NCBI GenBank assembly: GCA_030627205.1
Contig: DAOUSN010000022.1
Span: 1 to 41,762 of the forward strand
DNA length: 41,762 nt
Origin: Methylococcaceae bacterium
GTDB taxonomy: Bacteria > Pseudomonadota > Gammaproteobacteria > Methylococcales > Methylomonadaceae
Reading direction: 5' to 3'
Shown here: positions 19,638 to 32,449 of the stretch, one piece after another
Position numbering within the stretch: the first letter of the stretch is position 1
How the letters are laid out: each line of letters starts with the position of its first letter
Position numbers and translations under genes: made by a program
The notes under the pieces: model-generated
What the model saw: only the letters and a program-made list of their open reading frames with translations
What the model was told of the DNA's origin: nothing
The model's database searches: none

Positions 19638-20822
19638 TTACTCAATAATTTTAGCAACAACACCCGCACCTACAGTACGACCACCTTCGCGTATAGCGAA
19701 CCGTAAACCTTCTTCCATAGCAATAGGCGCAATTAGCGTTACTTCAACACTAACATTATCTCCAGGCATAACCATTTCAACACCTTCACCTAATTCAACC
19801 ATACCAGTAACATCTGTTGTTCTAAAATAAAACTGTGGTCGGTAACCATTAAAGAATGGCGTATGACGCCCCCCTTCTTCTTTTGATAAAACATAAATCT
19901 CAGCATTAAAACGCGCATGAGGATTAATTGAACCAACATGAGCTAATACTTGACCACGCTCAACTTCTTCGCGTTTAGTTCCTCGTAATAAAACACCTAC
20001 ATTATCACCAGCCTCACCCTGATCTAACAACTTACGAAACATTTCTACTCCCGTACAAATTGTTTTAGTTGTTTCTTTAATCCCTACAATTTCAATTTCC
20101 TCACCTACTTTAACGATGCCACGTTCCACACGTCCTGTTACCACTGTACCACGACCTGAAATTGAAAACACATCTTCAATAGGAAGCAAAAAAGCCCCTT
20201 CAGTAGCACGCTCAGGCTCTGGAATATATTCATCAAGAATATTTACAAGCTCAACAATCTTAGCTTCCCACTTTTCATCACCTTCCAAGGCTTTTAACGC
20301 TGAACCAACAACAATAGGTGTATCATCACCAGGAAATTCATACTGATCTAATAACTCCCTAACTTCCATCTCTACTAATTCAATCAATTCGTCATCATCG
20401 ACCATATCAGCTTTGTTTAAAAAAACCACAATATAAGGAACACCAACTTGACGCGACAATAAGATATGCTCTCTTGTTTGAGGCATCGGACCATCAGCCG
20501 CCGAACAAACTAAAATAGCTCCATCCATTTGTGCAGCCCCTGTAATCATGTTTTTAACATAATCAGCATGACCAGGACAATCTACATGTGCATAATGACG
20601 CTTCTCTGACTCATATTCCACATGCGATGTTGCGATAGTAATACCACGCTCACGCTCTTCAGGAGCATTATCAATTTGGTCAAAAGCTTTCACTTCACCA
20701 CCTTGAAGCCCAGCCATCACCTTTGTTAAAGCAGCCGTTAAAGTTGTTTTACCATGGTCAACATGACCAATTGTACCAACATTTACATGTGGCTTATTAC
20801 GTTCAAATTTTTCTTTAGCCAT
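19638..20822 (-). CDS. tuf: Elongation factor Tu
   Basis: 394 residues, a GTPase that delivers aminoacyl-tRNA. G1 is GHVDHGKTT (residues 19-27), followed by [12 protein letters not shown] (G3) and NKADMVDD (G4). Domains 2 and 3 are complete, with the C-terminal [15 protein letters not shown]. It lies 30 bases after fusA. The second tuf copy that often precedes trnW in gammaproteobacteria is not at that place here (see 35851-36739), so this may be the only copy, though one elsewhere cannot be excluded. Confidence 0.99.
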   Translation of the reverse strand: MAKEKFERNKPHVNVGTIGHVDHGKTTLTAALTKVMAGLQGGEVKAFDQIDNAPEERERGITIATSHVEYESEKRHYAHVDCPGHADYVKNMITGAAQMDGAILVCSAADGPMPQTREHILLSRQVGVPYIVVFLNKADMVDDDELIELVEMEVRELLDQYEFPGDDTPIVVGSALKALEGDEKWEAKIVELVNILDEYIPEPERATEGAFLLPIEDVFSISGRGTVVTGRVERGIVKVGEEIEIVGIKETTKTICTGVEMFRKLLDQGEAGDNVGVLLRGTKREEVERGQVLAHVGSINPHARFNAEIYVLSKEEGGRHTPFFNGYRPQFYFRTTDVTGMVELGEGVEMVMPGDNVSVEVTLIAPIAMEEGLRFAIREGGRTVGAGVVAKIIE

Positions 20823-20852
20823 GATCCAATACCTTTAAACTTATAATCTATT

Positions 20853-22949
20853 TTATGAAACTCTTTTAATAATCGCTTCTGTAACATTTGCAGAGGCCTC
20901 ACTATATTTTTCAAACTGCATACTATAGGTGGCACGCCCCTGCGTTGCAGAACGCAAGTCAGTTGCATAACCAAACATTTCCGCCAACGGAACTTCACAG
21001 TTTATTGTTTTCCCCATTGGTGAGTCATCCATTCCATGAATTATACCACGTCGCCTATTAATATCACCAACAACATTACCCATATAATTTTCTGAAGTAA
21101 CAACCTCAACTTTCATAATGGGTTCTAATAAAATTGGTTTAGCTCTTTTAGACCCATCCCTAAAAGCCATAGCCCCTGCAATTTTAAAAGCCATTTCATT
21201 TGAATCAACATCGTGATACGAGCCATCAAACAAACTAACCTTAATATCAACAACAGGAAAACCTACAAGCACACCGCTTTCCATTTGCTCTTGAATACCT
21301 TTATCGACAGAAGAAATATATTCCTTAGGAACAACCCCACCTACAATTTCATTAACAAACTCATAACCTTCACCTACAGCCAAAGGTTCAATTCGCAACC
21401 ACACATGCCCATACTGACCACGCCCACCTAATTGTTTTATAAACTTCCCTTCACAATTAATAGCTTGACCAATAGTTTCTTTATAAGCTACCTGTGGTAC
21501 ACCAACATTTACATCAACACCAAACTCTCGCCGCATCCTTTCAACAACAATATCCAAATGTAACTCACCCATACCAGAAATAATAGTCTGACCCGTCTCT
21601 TCATTAGAATACACACTAAAAGAAGGATCTTCCTGCACCAATTTTCCTAAAGCAACACCCATTTTTTCTTGATCGCCTTGAGTTCTAGGTTCAATTGCTA
21701 CTGAAATCACAGGGTCTGGAAAATCCATTTTCTCTAAAGTAATAATATTGCTCAAGCCACACAAGGTACCACCAGTAACCATATCTTTAATCCCAACTGC
21801 AGCTGCAATATCCCCCGCACAAACTTCCTTTATCTCTTCGCGGCTATTTGCATGCATCTGCACGATTCGACCAATACGCTCTCTTTTTCCCTTAATCGTA
21901 TTATAAACAACATCGCCTGAACGCATTACCCCTGAATAAACACGAAAAAAAGTTAAAGTTCCGACAAATGGATCAGTTACTATCTTAAATGCTAACGCAG
22001 AAAAAGGAGCATTATCATCAGCAACACAAACCACCTCAGACTCGCCATCCTCTGAAACCCCTTTAATTGCTCCAACTTCCGTAGGAGCAGGCATATAATC
22101 AATCACAGCATCCAAAATAGATTGAACACCTTTATTTTTAAAGGCCGTCCCACAAAAAGCAGGGACAATTTGATTCGCTATTGTTTGCATACGAATCCCT
22201 TTTTTAATCTCTTCATCTGAAAGCAACCCTTCTTCCAAATATTTATCCATTAACTCTTCATTAGCTTCTGCCGCAATCTCTACCATATTCTCTCGCCATT
22301 TTTCAGCAAGTTGCAACATATCACTAGGAATATCTTTTTTTTCAAAAGATATCCCCATATTTTCTTCTTCCCAGTAGATCGCCTTCATTTTAACTAAATC
22401 AATAATCCCTCTGAAACCTTCTTCCGCACCAATTGCAAGCTGCATAGGAACAGGATTTCCGCCTAATCTGGTTTTTATTTGCTCAACAACACGAAGAAAA
22501 TCCGCCCCAGAACGATCCATTTTATTAACAAAAACCACTCTAGGAACATGATATTTATCAGCCTGCCTCCAAACCGTCTCTGATTGAGGCTCTACACCAC
22601 CTACCGCACAAAAAACCGCACATGCCCCATCCAACACACGCAAGGAACGTTCAACTTCAATTGTAAAATCAACATGCCCAGGTGTATCAATAATATTTAT
22701 ACGATGCTCTAAAAATTGATTCTCCATCCCTTTCCAGAAACAAGTTGTTGCGGCAGACGTAATCGTAATCCCTCGCTCTTGCTCTTGCTCCATCCAGTCC
22801 ATTGTTGCCGCACCATCATGTACCTCACCAATCTTATGAGAAACACCAGTGTAATACAGTATCCGTTCCGTTGTTGTAGTCTTACCAGCATCAATATGCG
22901 CCATAATCCCAATATTACGATAACGTTCAATAGGGGTTCTACGAGCCAC
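20853..22949 (-). CDS. fusA: Elongation factor G
   Basis: 698 residues. The GTPase domain starts with [12 protein letters not shown] (residues 17-28), then DTPGHVDFT and NKMDRSGA. Domain II, III ([18 protein letters not shown]), IV ([15 protein letters not shown]) and V follow in order and full length. It drives ribosome translocation and, with RRF, recycling. It looks like the canonical FusA rather than the FusA2 type because of its place between rpsG and tuf. Confidence 0.99.
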   Translation of the reverse strand: MARRTPIERYRNIGIMAHIDAGKTTTTERILYYTGVSHKIGEVHDGAATMDWMEQEQERGITITSAATTCFWKGMENQFLEHRINIIDTPGHVDFTIEVERSLRVLDGACAVFCAVGGVEPQSETVWRQADKYHVPRVVFVNKMDRSGADFLRVVEQIKTRLGGNPVPMQLAIGAEEGFRGIIDLVKMKAIYWEEENMGISFEKKDIPSDMLQLAEKWRENMVEIAAEANEELMDKYLEEGLLSDEEIKKGIRMQTIANQIVPAFCGTAFKNKGVQSILDAVIDYMPAPTEVGAIKGVSEDGESEVVCVADDNAPFSALAFKIVTDPFVGTLTFFRVYSGVMRSGDVVYNTIKGKRERIGRIVQMHANSREEIKEVCAGDIAAAVGIKDMVTGGTLCGLSNIITLEKMDFPDPVISVAIEPRTQGDQEKMGVALGKLVQEDPSFSVYSNEETGQTIISGMGELHLDIVVERMRREFGVDVNVGVPQVAYKETIGQAINCEGKFIKQLGGRGQYGHVWLRIEPLAVGEGYEFVNEIVGGVVPKEYISSVDKGIQEQMESGVLVGFPVVDIKVSLFDGSYHDVDSNEMAFKIAGAMAFRDGSKRAKPILLEPIMKVEVVTSENYMGNVVGDINRRRGIIHGMDDSPMGKTINCEVPLAEMFGYATDLRSATQGRATYSMQFEKYSEASANVTEAIIKRVS

Positions 22950-22976
22950 GATCTTTAACCTTCTGTCAGGATAAAA

Positions 22977-23447
22977 CTACCAACGGTAATGAGAAAAAGC
23001 TTTATTAGCCTCTGCCATTCTATGTGTATCTTCACGCTTTTTAGCTGCCGAACCACGACTTTCAAAAGCATCTAATAATTCACCTGCTAATTTAGCAGGC
23101 ATAGTTTTTTCATTTCTATTCCGTGCAGCATCAATCAACCAACGCATCGCTAAAGTCACTCGTCTCGAAGGACGAACTTCAACAGGCACTTGATAGGTTG
23201 CACCACCCACTCTACGTGATTTAACCTCAACTCTAGGTTGAACATTTTCCAGCGCTTTAGATAAAACCTCTAAAGACTCTTCATGCCCTTTACTTTTAAT
23301 TGTATCTAAAGCCCCATAAACGATTTTTTCAGCAACAGACTTCTTACCATCAACCATAATCATGTTCATAAATTTAGTTAGCATTTCACTGCCAAATTTA
23401 GGATCAGGGATAATATTACGTTTTGTTGCAACTCTTCTTCTAGACAT
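22977..23447 (-). CDS. rpsG: Small-subunit ribosomal protein S7
   Basis: 156 residues, [20 protein letters not shown] and [19 protein letters not shown], ending in NKAFSHYRW. It nucleates the 30S head and lies at the E site. In E. coli S7 represses the str operon from a site in the rpsL-rpsG gap. The gap here is only 14 bases, so a site of that kind is not obvious. Confidence 0.98.
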   Translation of the reverse strand: MSRRRVATKRNIIPDPKFGSEMLTKFMNMIMVDGKKSVAEKIVYGALDTIKSKGHEESLEVLSKALENVQPRVEVKSRRVGGATYQVPVEVRPSRRVTLAMRWLIDAARNRNEKTMPAKLAGELLDAFESRGSAAKKREDTHRMAEANKAFSHYRW

Positions 23448-23461
23448 TTATCTCACCAGCT

Positions 23462-23836
23462 TTAGCTTTTAGGTCTTTTAGTTCCATATTTAGAACGCCC
23501 ACATTTTCTACCATCAACACCAGAGGTATCAAGACTACCTCTCACCACATGATAACGCACACCAGGTAAGTCTTTCACCCTACCACCTCTAATTAAAACA
23601 ACCGAATGCTCTTGAAGATTATGCCCTTCACCACCAATATAACTACTTACTTCCTGACCATTGGTCAACCTAACTCTAGCAACTTTACGTAATGCTGAAT
23701 TAGGCTTTTTAGGTGTAGTTGTATAAACACGCGTACACACGCCTCTTCTTTGAGGACATGCCTCTAATGCGGGAACATTACTTTTTTCTGTTTTTTTAGC
23801 ACGAGGCTTACGAACCAATTGATTGATCGTGGCCAT
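23462..23836 (-). CDS. rpsL: Small-subunit ribosomal protein S12
   Basis: 124 residues from [13 protein letters not shown] seven-codon longer frame to 23857 exists, but GGAG lies 8 bases before the shorter ATG, and the shorter form matches the family. Lys43 in TTPKKPNS and Lys88 in [13 protein letters not shown] are the wild-type residues, so a streptomycin-sensitive decoding centre is predicted. The Asp following Lys88 is the RimO methylthiolation site in E. coli. It is the first gene of the str segment. Confidence 0.98.
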   Translation of the reverse strand: MATINQLVRKPRAKKTEKSNVPALEACPQRRGVCTRVYTTTPKKPNSALRKVARVRLTNGQEVSSYIGGEGHNLQEHSVVLIRGGRVKDLPGVRYHVVRGSLDTSGVDGRKCGRSKYGTKRPKS

Positions 23837-23869
23837 ATTTTTAACTCCGATATACAAACTTTTAAATGT

Positions 23870-23885
23870 CAGATAACTTTATCTG
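23870..23885 (-). promoter_or_regulatory. Hairpin in the rpsL leader
   Basis: CAGATAA / CT / TTATCTG forms a perfect 7-base-pair stem within the transcribed leader before rpsL, about 33 bases upstream of the start codon. Its role is unknown; a 5'-stabilising or regulatory element is possible. Confidence 0.45.
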
Positions 23886-23891
23886 TTCAAA

Positions 23892-23915
23892 TGCTCAGCT
23901 CATGTGAGCAGAGCA
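23892..23915. promoter_or_regulatory. Hairpin at the rpoC-rpsL junction overlapping the start of transcription
   Basis: TGCTC-A-GCTCA-TG-TGAGC-A-GAGCA pairs over ten base pairs with a symmetric A/A bulge. It sits at the expected start site of the str promoter. It has no T-run, so it is not a standard terminator for rpoBC; an RNA-processing site, operator or stabilising 5' stem are the alternatives. Confidence 0.45.
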
Positions 23916-23943
23916 TAATACGATTATTTTTGAGATTGGTCAA
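23915..23943 (-). promoter_or_regulatory. Sigma70 promoter of the str segment (rpsL)
   Basis: Minus-strand TTGACC (23938-23943) and TATTAT (23915-23920) are separated by exactly 17 bases, each one base from consensus. The start would be near 23908, with a leader of about 70 bases. It lies in the 118-base gap after rpoC. Confidence 0.8.
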
Positions 23944-23954
23944 GTATTATTTTT

Positions 23955-26900
23955 TCACTCTGTATTCAAAGCCTCTTTTAAAGCAGCCTCAACTTCAACA
24001 GTATTAACAATAGGTGTGGCTTCTGCCATTTTATTTTTTTCAGCAAGACGTTTTTTCTTTCTTTGCTCATGATAAGCAAGACCAGTACCTGCGGGAATTA
24101 AACGACCTACAATTACATTTTCTTTCAACCCATTAAGACCATCACTAATACCTCTAACAGCAGCATCAGTTAGCACTCGTGTAGTTTCCTGAAAAGAAGC
24201 TGCTGAAATAAAAGACTCTGTAGCCAATGAAGCCTTAGTAATCCCCAACAAAACCGAATCATAACTGGCTGGAATTTTACCTTCTTTCTCCATCTGTTCA
24301 TTAACAGAATTCACAAATCCTCGCTCAGTTTGCTCACCTTTAACAAAATCAGTTTCACCTGATGCGGTAATCTCTACTTTTCTCAACATCTGACGAATAA
24401 TAGCCTCAATATGCTTATCATTAATTTTCACACCTTGCAAACGATAAACATCCTGAATTTCTTTTACCAAATAACCCGCTAACTCTTCTATTCCTCTCAA
24501 TCTCAAAATATCATGAGGGGTTAGTTCACCTTCGGCAATTGTCTCACCTTTTTCAACAAACTCACCCTCAAAAACAGTAATATGTCGCCATTTAGGTACT
24601 AAAGTTTCAAATTGCTCCCCCAAAGAATCTGTAATAACTATTCGCTGCTTGCCTTTCGTTTCTTTACCAAAAGAAATTGTACCCGTTGCTTCTGCTAGAA
24701 TAGCAGGATCTTTAGTTTTTCTTGCCTCAAATAAATCAGCAACCCTAGGTAATCCCCCAGTAATATCACGAGTTTTACTAGATTCTTGAGGAATTCTTGC
24801 AAGAACGTCACCTACACTAACCTTTCCACCGTCCTTAATACCTGCAATAGCACCTGTTGGTAAAAAATATTGAGCAGGAACATCCGTTCCAGGAAGATTA
24901 ATCCCTTCCCCTTCAGCATCAAGTAATTTAACCATAGGACGTAATTCTTTACCAGCACTACTCCGTTGTTTAGGATCAGTTACAACACGAGATGTTAACC
25001 CTGTTACTTCGTCAGATTTTTCTTGTACAGTCACATTATCAACAAAATCAATCAACTCAATAACACCATCAACTTCCGTAATCACAGGATGTGTATGAGG
25101 ATCCCAATTAACAATAATATCCCCCGCATTTATTTTACTCCCTTCTTCAACTGATAACACAGCACCATAAGGAATTTTGTAACGCTCTCTTTCACGTCCA
25201 TATTCATCCATAATACCAACCTCACCTGAGCGTGAAACTGCCACTAAATTACCTTCACGGTTTTTAACTGTTTTCATATTAGTTAAACGAACACTTCCAG
25301 CCCCTTTTACCTGTACATTACTAATCGCCGCTGAACGTGATGCCGCTCCTCCAATATGAAACGTTCTCATTGTTAACTGCGTTCCAGGTTCACCAATAGA
25401 TTGAGCCGCAATAACACCCACTGCCTCACCAATATTAACTAAATGTCCGCGACCTAAATCACGTCCATAACATTTAGCACAAACCCCTTTACGACTTTCA
25501 CAAGTGATAATAGAACGAACTAATATTTGATCAATACTATTTTCTTCCATCACCGAAACCCAATGTTCATCTAACATTGTTCCATCAGCAATAAGTACAT
25601 TTTCAGCCGTAGCATCCATTAAGTCACTAACAATAACACGACCTAACACACGCTCTGATAAAGGCTCAACAACATCACCACCTTCAATAATAGGTGTCAG
25701 CGTTATGCCATGCGATGTACCACAATCAACTTCTAAAATGACTAAATCTTGAGCCACATCAACTAAACGACGAGTTAAATAACCTGAATTAGCTGTTTTT
25801 AACGCCGTATCCGCCAAACCTTTACGCGCACCATGAGTAGAAATAAAGTATTGCAATACATCCAAGCCCTCTCTAAAGTTTGCTGTGATCGGAGTTTCAA
25901 TAATCGAACCATCAGGTTTAGCCATTAATCCACGCATTCCTGCAAGCTGACGAATCTGCGCTGCTGACCCTCTAGCACCTGATTCTGCCATCATAAAAAT
26001 AGAATTAAATGACTTTTGCTTAACCTTATTGCCTTTCCCATCAATAACCTCATCTTCACCCAAAGCATCCATCATCACTTTAGCAACTTGATCATTTGCA
26101 TGAGACCAAATATCAACAACTTTATTATAGCGCTCGCCATCAGTTACTAGCCCTGATGAATATTGATTCTGAATTTCACGAACTTCTAACTCCGCCGTTC
26201 TAATAATATCAACTTTTTTAGCAGGAATTTCCATATCATTAATACCAAAAGAAATCCCAGATCGAGTGGCATACTTAAAGCCTAAATACATCAATTGATC
26301 CGCTAAAACAACCGTATCTTTAACCCCTAAATAACGATAACTATAGTTAATTAACCTAGAAATATTTTTCTTGGTCATCTCAACATTAGCAATTTTAAAG
26401 GGCATTCCTTCTGGCAAAATCTCCCAAATAAGAACTCGACCAACTGTCGTCTCTTGCCTAGTTATTCTTTCTTCAGCCTCATTCGCCTCATTAATTATTT
26501 TTTCACGAATTCGTACTTGGATTTTAGACTGCAATTCTACTGCTTTACAACCCAAAGCTCGTTGTACCTCATTAATACCGGAGAAGATCATACCCTCCCC
26601 TACTGCATTTATTTTTTCACGACTAATGTAATAAAGCCCTAAAACCACGTCTTGAGTTGGATTAATAACAGGTTCGCCATTTGCTGGTGATAAAATATTA
26701 TTAGTCGCCATCATCAGTGTTCGTGCTTCTATTTGTGCCTCTATAGATAACGGTATATGTACTGCCATTTGATCGCCATCAAAATCAGCATTGAACGCAC
26801 TACACACTAAAGGATGTAATTGAATTGCTTTACCTTCAATTAATGTAGGCTCAAAGGCTTGAATTCCCAATCGATGTAATGTCGGTGCACGGTTTAATAA

Positions 26901-28163
26901 AATTGGATGCTCACGAATTACATCTTCAAGAATATCCCAAACCTCCGTCCCTTCACGTTCGACCATTTTCTTAGCCGCTTTGATGGTTGTCGCTAATCCA
27001 CGTGACTGTAATTTACTAAAAATAAATGGCTTAAATAATTCCAAAGCCATTTTTTTCGGCAAACCACATTGGTGTAATCGTAAAGTAGGCCCAACCACAA
27101 TCACTGAGCGACCTGAATAATCAACCCGTTTACCTAATAAATTTTGACGAAAACGCCCTTGTTTACCCTTAATCATATCAGCTAAAGATTTTAAAGGTCG
27201 TCTATTAGTTCCTGTAATTGCTCTACCACGCCTACCATTATCCAACAAAGCATCAACAGATTCTTGCAACATTCGTTTTTCATTACGAACAATAATATCA
27301 GGGGCATTCAAATCAAGCAATCGGTTTAAACGATTGTTTCTGTTAATAACGCGTCGATATAAATCATTCAAATCAGAAGTTGCAAAACGACCACCATCCA
27401 ATGGAACTAAAGGACGTAATTCAGGTGGTAATACAGGTAATACTGTCATAATCATCCATTCAGGACGATTATTCGAGGCTAACAAAGATTCAATAACTTT
27501 TAAACGTTTCGAGAATTTTTTAGTTTTAGTTTCAGAGTTAGTTGCATTAATCTCTTCCCGTAAATTAATAACTTCTTGTTTGAGATCAATTGACCTTAAT
27601 AACTCAAAAACCGCTTCCGCCCCCATTTTTGCATCAAACTCATCGCCAAACTCTTCAATGGCATCCAAATACTCATCATCAGTTAAAAGTTGACCTCGTT
27701 CTAACGAAGTCATTCCTGGATCAAGTACTACAAAAGACTCAAAATACAAAACACGTTCAATACTACGTAAAGTCATATCAAGAAGCAATGCAATTCTTGA
27801 TGGTAACGATTTTAAAAACCAAATATGTGCGACAGGACTAGCTAAATCAATATGTCCCATTCGATCACGACGCACTTTTGATAAAGTGACCTCTACACCA
27901 CACTTTTCACAAATAACCCCGCGATGTTTTAACCGTTTATATTTACCACACAAGCATTCATAATCACTTACAGGACCAAAGATTTTCGCACAAAACAAAC
28001 CATCACGTTCAGGTTTAAACGTACGATAATTAATAGTTTCAGGTTTTTTGACCTCACCATACGACCAAGAGCGAATTATATTCGGTGATGCTAAACCAAT
28101 CCGAATACCATCAAAATCATCGACATGACCTTGACGTTTTAAAAAGTTCATTAAATCTTTCAA
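23955..28163 (-). CDS. rpoC: RNA polymerase beta-prime subunit
   Basis: 1402 residues. The N-terminal zinc site reads [20 protein letters not shown]. The catalytic [12 protein letters not shown] holds the three magnesium-binding aspartates. The second zinc site is [17 protein letters not shown], and the trigger-loop region [19 protein letters not shown] is intact. Length matches gammaproteobacteria (E. coli 1407). It follows rpoB by 67 bases, a gap containing a 16-base palindrome. Several reading frames of 60-120 codons on the opposite strand are shadows of its codon bias. Confidence 0.99.
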   Translation of the reverse strand: MKDLMNFLKRQGHVDDFDGIRIGLASPNIIRSWSYGEVKKPETINYRTFKPERDGLFCAKIFGPVSDYECLCGKYKRLKHRGVICEKCGVEVTLSKVRRDRMGHIDLASPVAHIWFLKSLPSRIALLLDMTLRSIERVLYFESFVVLDPGMTSLERGQLLTDDEYLDAIEEFGDEFDAKMGAEAVFELLRSIDLKQEVINLREEINATNSETKTKKFSKRLKVIESLLASNNRPEWMIMTVLPVLPPELRPLVPLDGGRFATSDLNDLYRRVINRNNRLNRLLDLNAPDIIVRNEKRMLQESVDALLDNGRRGRAITGTNRRPLKSLADMIKGKQGRFRQNLLGKRVDYSGRSVIVVGPTLRLHQCGLPKKMALELFKPFIFSKLQSRGLATTIKAAKKMVEREGTEVWDILEDVIREHPILLNRAPTLHRLGIQAFEPTLIEGKAIQLHPLVCSAFNADFDGDQMAVHIPLSIEAQIEARTLMMATNNILSPANGEPVINPTQDVVLGLYYISREKINAVGEGMIFSGINEVQRALGCKAVELQSKIQVRIREKIINEANEAEERITRQETTVGRVLIWEILPEGMPFKIANVEMTKKNISRLINYSYRYLGVKDTVVLADQLMYLGFKYATRSGISFGINDMEIPAKKVDIIRTAELEVREIQNQYSSGLVTDGERYNKVVDIWSHANDQVAKVMMDALGEDEVIDGKGNKVKQKSFNSIFMMAESGARGSAAQIRQLAGMRGLMAKPDGSIIETPITANFREGLDVLQYFISTHGARKGLADTALKTANSGYLTRRLVDVAQDLVILEVDCGTSHGITLTPIIEGGDVVEPLSERVLGRVIVSDLMDATAENVLIADGTMLDEHWVSVMEENSIDQILVRSIITCESRKGVCAKCYGRDLGRGHLVNIGEAVGVIAAQSIGEPGTQLTMRTFHIGGAASRSAAISNVQVKGAGSVRLTNMKTVKNREGNLVAVSRSGEVGIMDEYGRERERYKIPYGAVLSVEEGSKINAGDIIVNWDPHTHPVITEVDGVIELIDFVDNVTVQEKSDEVTGLTSRVVTDPKQRSSAGKELRPMVKLLDAEGEGINLPGTDVPAQYFLPTGAIAGIKDGGKVSVGDVLARIPQESSKTRDITGGLPRVADLFEARKTKDPAILAEATGTISFGKETKGKQRIVITDSLGEQFETLVPKWRHITVFEGEFVEKGETIAEGELTPHDILRLRGIEELAGYLVKEIQDVYRLQGVKINDKHIEAIIRQMLRKVEITASGETDFVKGEQTERGFVNSVNEQMEKEGKIPASYDSVLLGITKASLATESFISAASFQETTRVLTDAAVRGISDGLNGLKENVIVGRLIPAGTGLAYHEQRKKKRLAEKNKMAEATPIVNTVEVEAALKEALNTE

Positions 28164-28198
28164 GAGCTTATCCTATTTAATTGTTTATTTGATAGCCA

Positions 28199-28214
28199 TC
28201 AGACTATAGTCTGA
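28199..28214. repeat. 16-base palindrome between rpoB and rpoC
   Basis: TCAGACTATAGTCTGA is a perfect inverted repeat in the 67-base rpoB-rpoC gap. In RNA it would give a six-base-pair stem with a TATA loop. No T-run follows, so a processing or stability element is more likely than a terminator. Confidence 0.5.
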
Positions 28215-28230
28215 GTCATAAAAACCAGAA

Positions 28231-31200
28231 TTAATTTTGCTCTAATTCAATATTAACCCCTAAAGAACGTATTTCTTTAATTAATACATTGAAAGACTCT
28301 GGCATTCCTGCATCCATCGTATGATTCCCATCAACAATATTTTTATACATTCGCGTTCTACCAGTTACATCATCTGACTTAACTGTCAACATTTCCTGTA
28401 AGGTATACGCCGCACCATAAGCCTCCAACGCCCAGACCTCCATTTCACCAAAACGTTGACCACCAAATTGCGCCTTACCACCTAAAGGCTGCTGAGTAAC
28501 TAAGCTATAAGGCCCTGTTGATCGTGCGTGCATCTTGTCATCAACTAAATGATTCAATTTCAACATATACATATAACCTACGGTAATCTTACGTTCAAAT
28601 GGCTCACCTGTTAAACCATCATATAAAGTTACTTGACCTGCTTCTGGTAAATCCGCTAATCGCAACATTGTCCGAATTTCATCTTCTGTTGCACCATCAA
28701 ATACAGGTGTAGCCATAGGAACGCCAGCAATCAAATTTTCAGCCATTTCCAAAATTTCAGCATCCGAAAAAGAATCTAATTCTTCTTTACGCCCACTACT
28801 ATTATAAATTTTATCTAAGAAACTTCTAATCGTTGTTACTTTGTCCTTTTCTTGCTCATATTGAGCTTCCAACATTTTCCCTATTTTTATACCCAAACCT
28901 TTAGCTGCCCAACCTAAATGGGTTTCTAATACCTGCCCTACATTCATCCGTGAAGGAACACCCAAAGGATTTAATAAAATATCAATAGGATTGCCATCAG
29001 CAGTATAAGGCATATCTTCAATAGGTACAATTTGCGAAATAACCCCTTTATTACCATGACGACCAGCCATTTTATCACCAGGCTGAATTCGTTTTTTTAC
29101 TGCTAAATAAACTTTAACCATTTTCAATACGCCGGGAGCTAAATCATCACCCATAGTAATTTTTTGACGTTTGGTTTCAAATTTTCCATCAAATTCTTTA
29201 CGCTGTTGTTCAATTTGACCAACAATTTTTTCTAATTGTATATTGACATTTTCATCATCAACTCTAATTTCCAACCATTCAGAATGACGTAAACTATCTA
29301 AATAACTTTTAGTGACCGGCATAGATCTCTGTGTATTACCTGGACCTGAAATTAAAATATTATCAAGTAACATGTCAGCAACACGTGTATAAATATCCTC
29401 TTCAACAATTTTTAACTGATCATCAAGATCCTTTTGATAACGTTTAATTTCTTCTTCTTCAATTTCTAAGGCACGTCTATCTTTTTTAACCCCATCACGG
29501 GTGAAAACCTGTACATCAATAACTGTACCACGAACACTACCAGGAACTCTTAACGAAGTATCTTTAACATCAGCAGCTTTTTCACCAAAAATAGCTCTTA
29601 ATAACTTTTCTTCTGGAGTCAATTGGGTTTCACCTTTAGGAGTTACTTTACCCACTAAAATATCACCGCCTTTAACTTCCGCCCCCACATAAACAATCCC
29701 TGATTCATCAAGTTTAGACAAAGCATCTTCACTCACATTTGGAATATCAGCGGTAATTTCTTCAGGGCTATGTTTTGTATCTCTAGCAACACAGGTTTTT
29801 TCTTCAATATGAATGGTTGAAAAACGATCTTCTTTAACCACTCTTTCAGAAACTAAAATAGAATCCTCAAAGTTATATCCATTCCACGGCATAAAGGCAA
29901 TTAGCATATTTTGTCCTAATGCTAATTCTCCTAAATCAGTTGAAGGTCCATCAGCCAAAATATCCCCGCTATTGACAAAATTTCCCAGTCTAACTAAAGG
30001 TTTTTGATTAATACAGGTATTTTGATTTGAACGCGTATATTTAGTTAAATTATAAATATCAACCCCTGGAACACCTTCTATGGTCTCATCATTATTAACC
30101 CGCACTACAATTCTAGCAGCATCAACTGCTTCAATAATACCACCACGAATTGCAACTACTGTGACTCCAGAATCTTTAGCAACAACACGCTCCATACCTG
30201 TTCCCACTAAAGGCTTTTCCGCTCTTAATGTAGGCACAGCTTGACGTTGCATATTTGACCCCATCAAAGCACGGTTCGCATCATCATGCTCTAAAAAAGG
30301 AATTATGGAAGCAGCAACAGATACAATTTGTTTAGAAGAAACATCCATATACTCCACAGAATCAGATTTTGCCAAAGTAAACTCATCTTTATGACGACAC
30401 GAAACCAATCCCTCAATTAATTTATTATTATCATCAACTTCAACACTTGCCTGAGCAATAACATGCTCACCTTCTTCAATTGCTGATAAATAATCAACTT
30501 TATCCGTAACTTTGCCGTCAATAACCCGACGATAAGGAGTTTCTAAGAAACCATAAGAATTTGTACGTGCGTAAACTGATAGTGAATTAATCAAGCCAAT
30601 ATTAGGTCCTTCTGGCGTTTCAATCGGACAAACACGCCCATAATGGGTAGCATGAACATCACGTACCTCAAAACCCGCCCTCTCTCTCGCTAAACCACCA
30701 GGTCCTAATGCTGAAACTCGACGTTTATGGGTAACCTGTGACAATGGATTATTTTGATCCATAAATTGCGATAATTGACTTGAGCCAAAAAACTCTTTTA
30801 CCGCCGCAGAAACAGGTTTAGCATTAATAATTTCCTGAGGCATATAACCTTCAGAATCAGCTAAAGTTAAACGTTCTCTTACTGCTCGCTCAACACGCAC
30901 CAAGCCAACACGAAATTGATTTTCAATCATTTCACCAACAGAACGCACCCGTCTATTACCTAAATGGTCAATATCATCAACGATACCATTACCATTACGG
31001 ATATTAATTAATTCTTTTAAAACTCCAATAATGTCCTCTTTACTAAGAGTACCTCCCTCACCTTCTTTCTCTTCACGATCTAAACGGCGATTAAACTTCA
31101 TCCGTCCAACCGCCGACAAATCATAACGCTCTTCAGTAAAAAATAAATTTTCAAATAAATTTTCTGCTGATTCTTTAGTTGGCGGCTCACCTGGACGCAT

Positions 31201-32325
31201 CATCCGATAAATTTCTACTAATGCTTCTAAACGATTAGTAGTAACATCTAAACGCATTGAATTAGAAATATACGGCCCTCTATCTAAATCATTGACATAC
31301 AACGTATCAATATCTTTTACACCCGCACCAATCAATTTATCCAATAAATCTTCTGTTAATTCATCATTGACATTAGCAAGTAATTCACCGCTTTCTTCGT
31401 CAACAATATTATGCCCTAAAATTTTTCCATATAAATATTCTTTAGGAACTTCGAGAACAGATATATTAGCTTTCGCTATTTGACGTACATGCTTAACAGT
31501 GATTCTTCGACCCTCCTCAACAAGGACTTTATCACCATCTTTAATATCAAATGCAGCCATTTCTCCTCGCAATCTTTCAGGAATGAAATGAAATTCACAT
31601 TTTTCAGCACTCAAACTGAATTTATTCATTTTGAAAAAAATCTTAATTATTTCTTCATTATCATAACCTAAAGATCGTAATAAAATTGTCGCAGGAATTT
31701 TACGTCGTCTATCTATCCTTACATAAACAGCATCTTTATGGTCAAATTCGAAATCCAACCATGAACCACGATAAGGAATGACTCGTGCATTGAATAACAA
31801 CTTTCCTGATGAATGAGTTTTACCTTTATCATGATCAAAAAACACACCAGGTGAACGATGTAATTGCGAAACAATGACACGCTCAGTGCCATTAATAACA
31901 AACGTCCCATTATCGGTCATTAATGGCAGCTCACCCATATAAACTTCTTGTTCACGAATATCTTTAACGATTTTTGCACTAACTGATGCTTCTTTATCGT
32001 AAATCACCAATCTAACCAACACCTTCAAAGGTGCAGCAAAAGTTGTTCCTCGTTGCTGACATTCTTTTACGTCAAAAGCAGGCTCTCCTAGACGATACTT
32101 AACATATTCCAATATTGCGTACCCTGAGTGACTTACGATAGGAAATACACTGGAGAATGCAGAATGTAATCCCATATTCTTACGTTTATCGGGTTTAGCT
32201 TCTGCCTGCAAAAAACTTGCATAAGAGTTAATTTGTGTCGCTAACAAATAAGGAACTTCAAGTACTTCAGTACTTTTTCCAAAATTGTTACGAATACGCT
32301 TTTTTTCGGTAAAAGAATAGGCCAT
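28231..32325 (-). CDS. rpoB: RNA polymerase beta subunit
   Basis: 1364 residues from [17 protein letters not shown]. The frame is open for eight more codons to 32349, but the shorter start matches the family. The rifampicin pocket [22 protein letters not shown] and SALGPGG (near residue 530) carries wild-type residues at the positions equal to E. coli D516, H526 and S531, predicting sensitivity. The C-terminal [23 protein letters not shown] segment is complete. It is preceded by an attenuator and a possible internal promoter. Confidence 0.99.
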   Translation of the reverse strand: MAYSFTEKKRIRNNFGKSTEVLEVPYLLATQINSYASFLQAEAKPDKRKNMGLHSAFSSVFPIVSHSGYAILEYVKYRLGEPAFDVKECQQRGTTFAAPLKVLVRLVIYDKEASVSAKIVKDIREQEVYMGELPLMTDNGTFVINGTERVIVSQLHRSPGVFFDHDKGKTHSSGKLLFNARVIPYRGSWLDFEFDHKDAVYVRIDRRRKIPATILLRSLGYDNEEIIKIFFKMNKFSLSAEKCEFHFIPERLRGEMAAFDIKDGDKVLVEEGRRITVKHVRQIAKANISVLEVPKEYLYGKILGHNIVDEESGELLANVNDELTEDLLDKLIGAGVKDIDTLYVNDLDRGPYISNSMRLDVTTNRLEALVEIYRMMRPGEPPTKESAENLFENLFFTEERYDLSAVGRMKFNRRLDREEKEGEGGTLSKEDIIGVLKELINIRNGNGIVDDIDHLGNRRVRSVGEMIENQFRVGLVRVERAVRERLTLADSEGYMPQEIINAKPVSAAVKEFFGSSQLSQFMDQNNPLSQVTHKRRVSALGPGGLARERAGFEVRDVHATHYGRVCPIETPEGPNIGLINSLSVYARTNSYGFLETPYRRVIDGKVTDKVDYLSAIEEGEHVIAQASVEVDDNNKLIEGLVSCRHKDEFTLAKSDSVEYMDVSSKQIVSVAASIIPFLEHDDANRALMGSNMQRQAVPTLRAEKPLVGTGMERVVAKDSGVTVVAIRGGIIEAVDAARIVVRVNNDETIEGVPGVDIYNLTKYTRSNQNTCINQKPLVRLGNFVNSGDILADGPSTDLGELALGQNMLIAFMPWNGYNFEDSILVSERVVKEDRFSTIHIEEKTCVARDTKHSPEEITADIPNVSEDALSKLDESGIVYVGAEVKGGDILVGKVTPKGETQLTPEEKLLRAIFGEKAADVKDTSLRVPGSVRGTVIDVQVFTRDGVKKDRRALEIEEEEIKRYQKDLDDQLKIVEEDIYTRVADMLLDNILISGPGNTQRSMPVTKSYLDSLRHSEWLEIRVDDENVNIQLEKIVGQIEQQRKEFDGKFETKRQKITMGDDLAPGVLKMVKVYLAVKKRIQPGDKMAGRHGNKGVISQIVPIEDMPYTADGNPIDILLNPLGVPSRMNVGQVLETHLGWAAKGLGIKIGKMLEAQYEQEKDKVTTIRSFLDKIYNSSGRKEELDSFSDAEILEMAENLIAGVPMATPVFDGATEDEIRTMLRLADLPEAGQVTLYDGLTGEPFERKITVGYMYMLKLNHLVDDKMHARSTGPYSLVTQQPLGGKAQFGGQRFGEMEVWALEAYGAAYTLQEMLTVKSDDVTGRTRMYKNIVDGNHTMDAGMPESFNVLIKEIRSLGVNIELEQN

Positions 32326-32354
32326 ATTGCTTTTATACCTTATCGTCAAGAATG

Positions 32355-32360
32355 ATTATA
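32355..32360 (-). promoter_or_regulatory. Possible internal promoter -10 box before rpoB
   Basis: A perfect TATAAT on the minus strand, 29 bases before the rpoB start and just after the attenuator. The -35 region (TTTTAC-like) is poor, so this is a weak candidate for extra rpoBC transcription. Confidence 0.35.
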
Positions 32361-32378
32361 CCGTTCATTAGAAACAGT

Positions 32379-32407
32379 AAAAGGCCGATGACAAAAAGCC
32401 ACCAGCC
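32379..32407 (-). terminator. Attenuator between rplL and rpoB
   Basis: Read on the minus strand GGCTGGTGGC / TTTTT / GTCATCGGCC pairs over ten positions with three G-T wobbles and is followed by TTTT. This is the place where gammaproteobacteria reduce transcription from ribosomal genes into rpoBC. The short T-run fits partial termination. Confidence 0.65.
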
Positions 32408-32416
32408 CAGCTATAC

Positions 32417-32432
32417 AAGGGCGTAAACCCTT
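32417..32432 (-). promoter_or_regulatory. Small hairpin after rplL
   Basis: AAGGG / six-base loop / CCCTT, 17 bases after the rplL stop and just before the attenuator. It may be part of an RNase-processing structure as in the E. coli rplL-rpoB spacer; that role is inferred from position only. Confidence 0.4.
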
Positions 32433-32449
32433 AAGTTTTAAGTCGCTAT

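Noticed and set aside
26371..27841. Several plus-strand frames of 60-119 codons opposite rpoC
   Set aside because: Codon bias of a highly conserved gene leaves long antisense frames; none has a promoter, ribosome site or protein-like composition.
32326..32349. Longer start of rpoB
   Set aside because: The eight added residues are not part of the family and lie in the leader close to the possible promoter.
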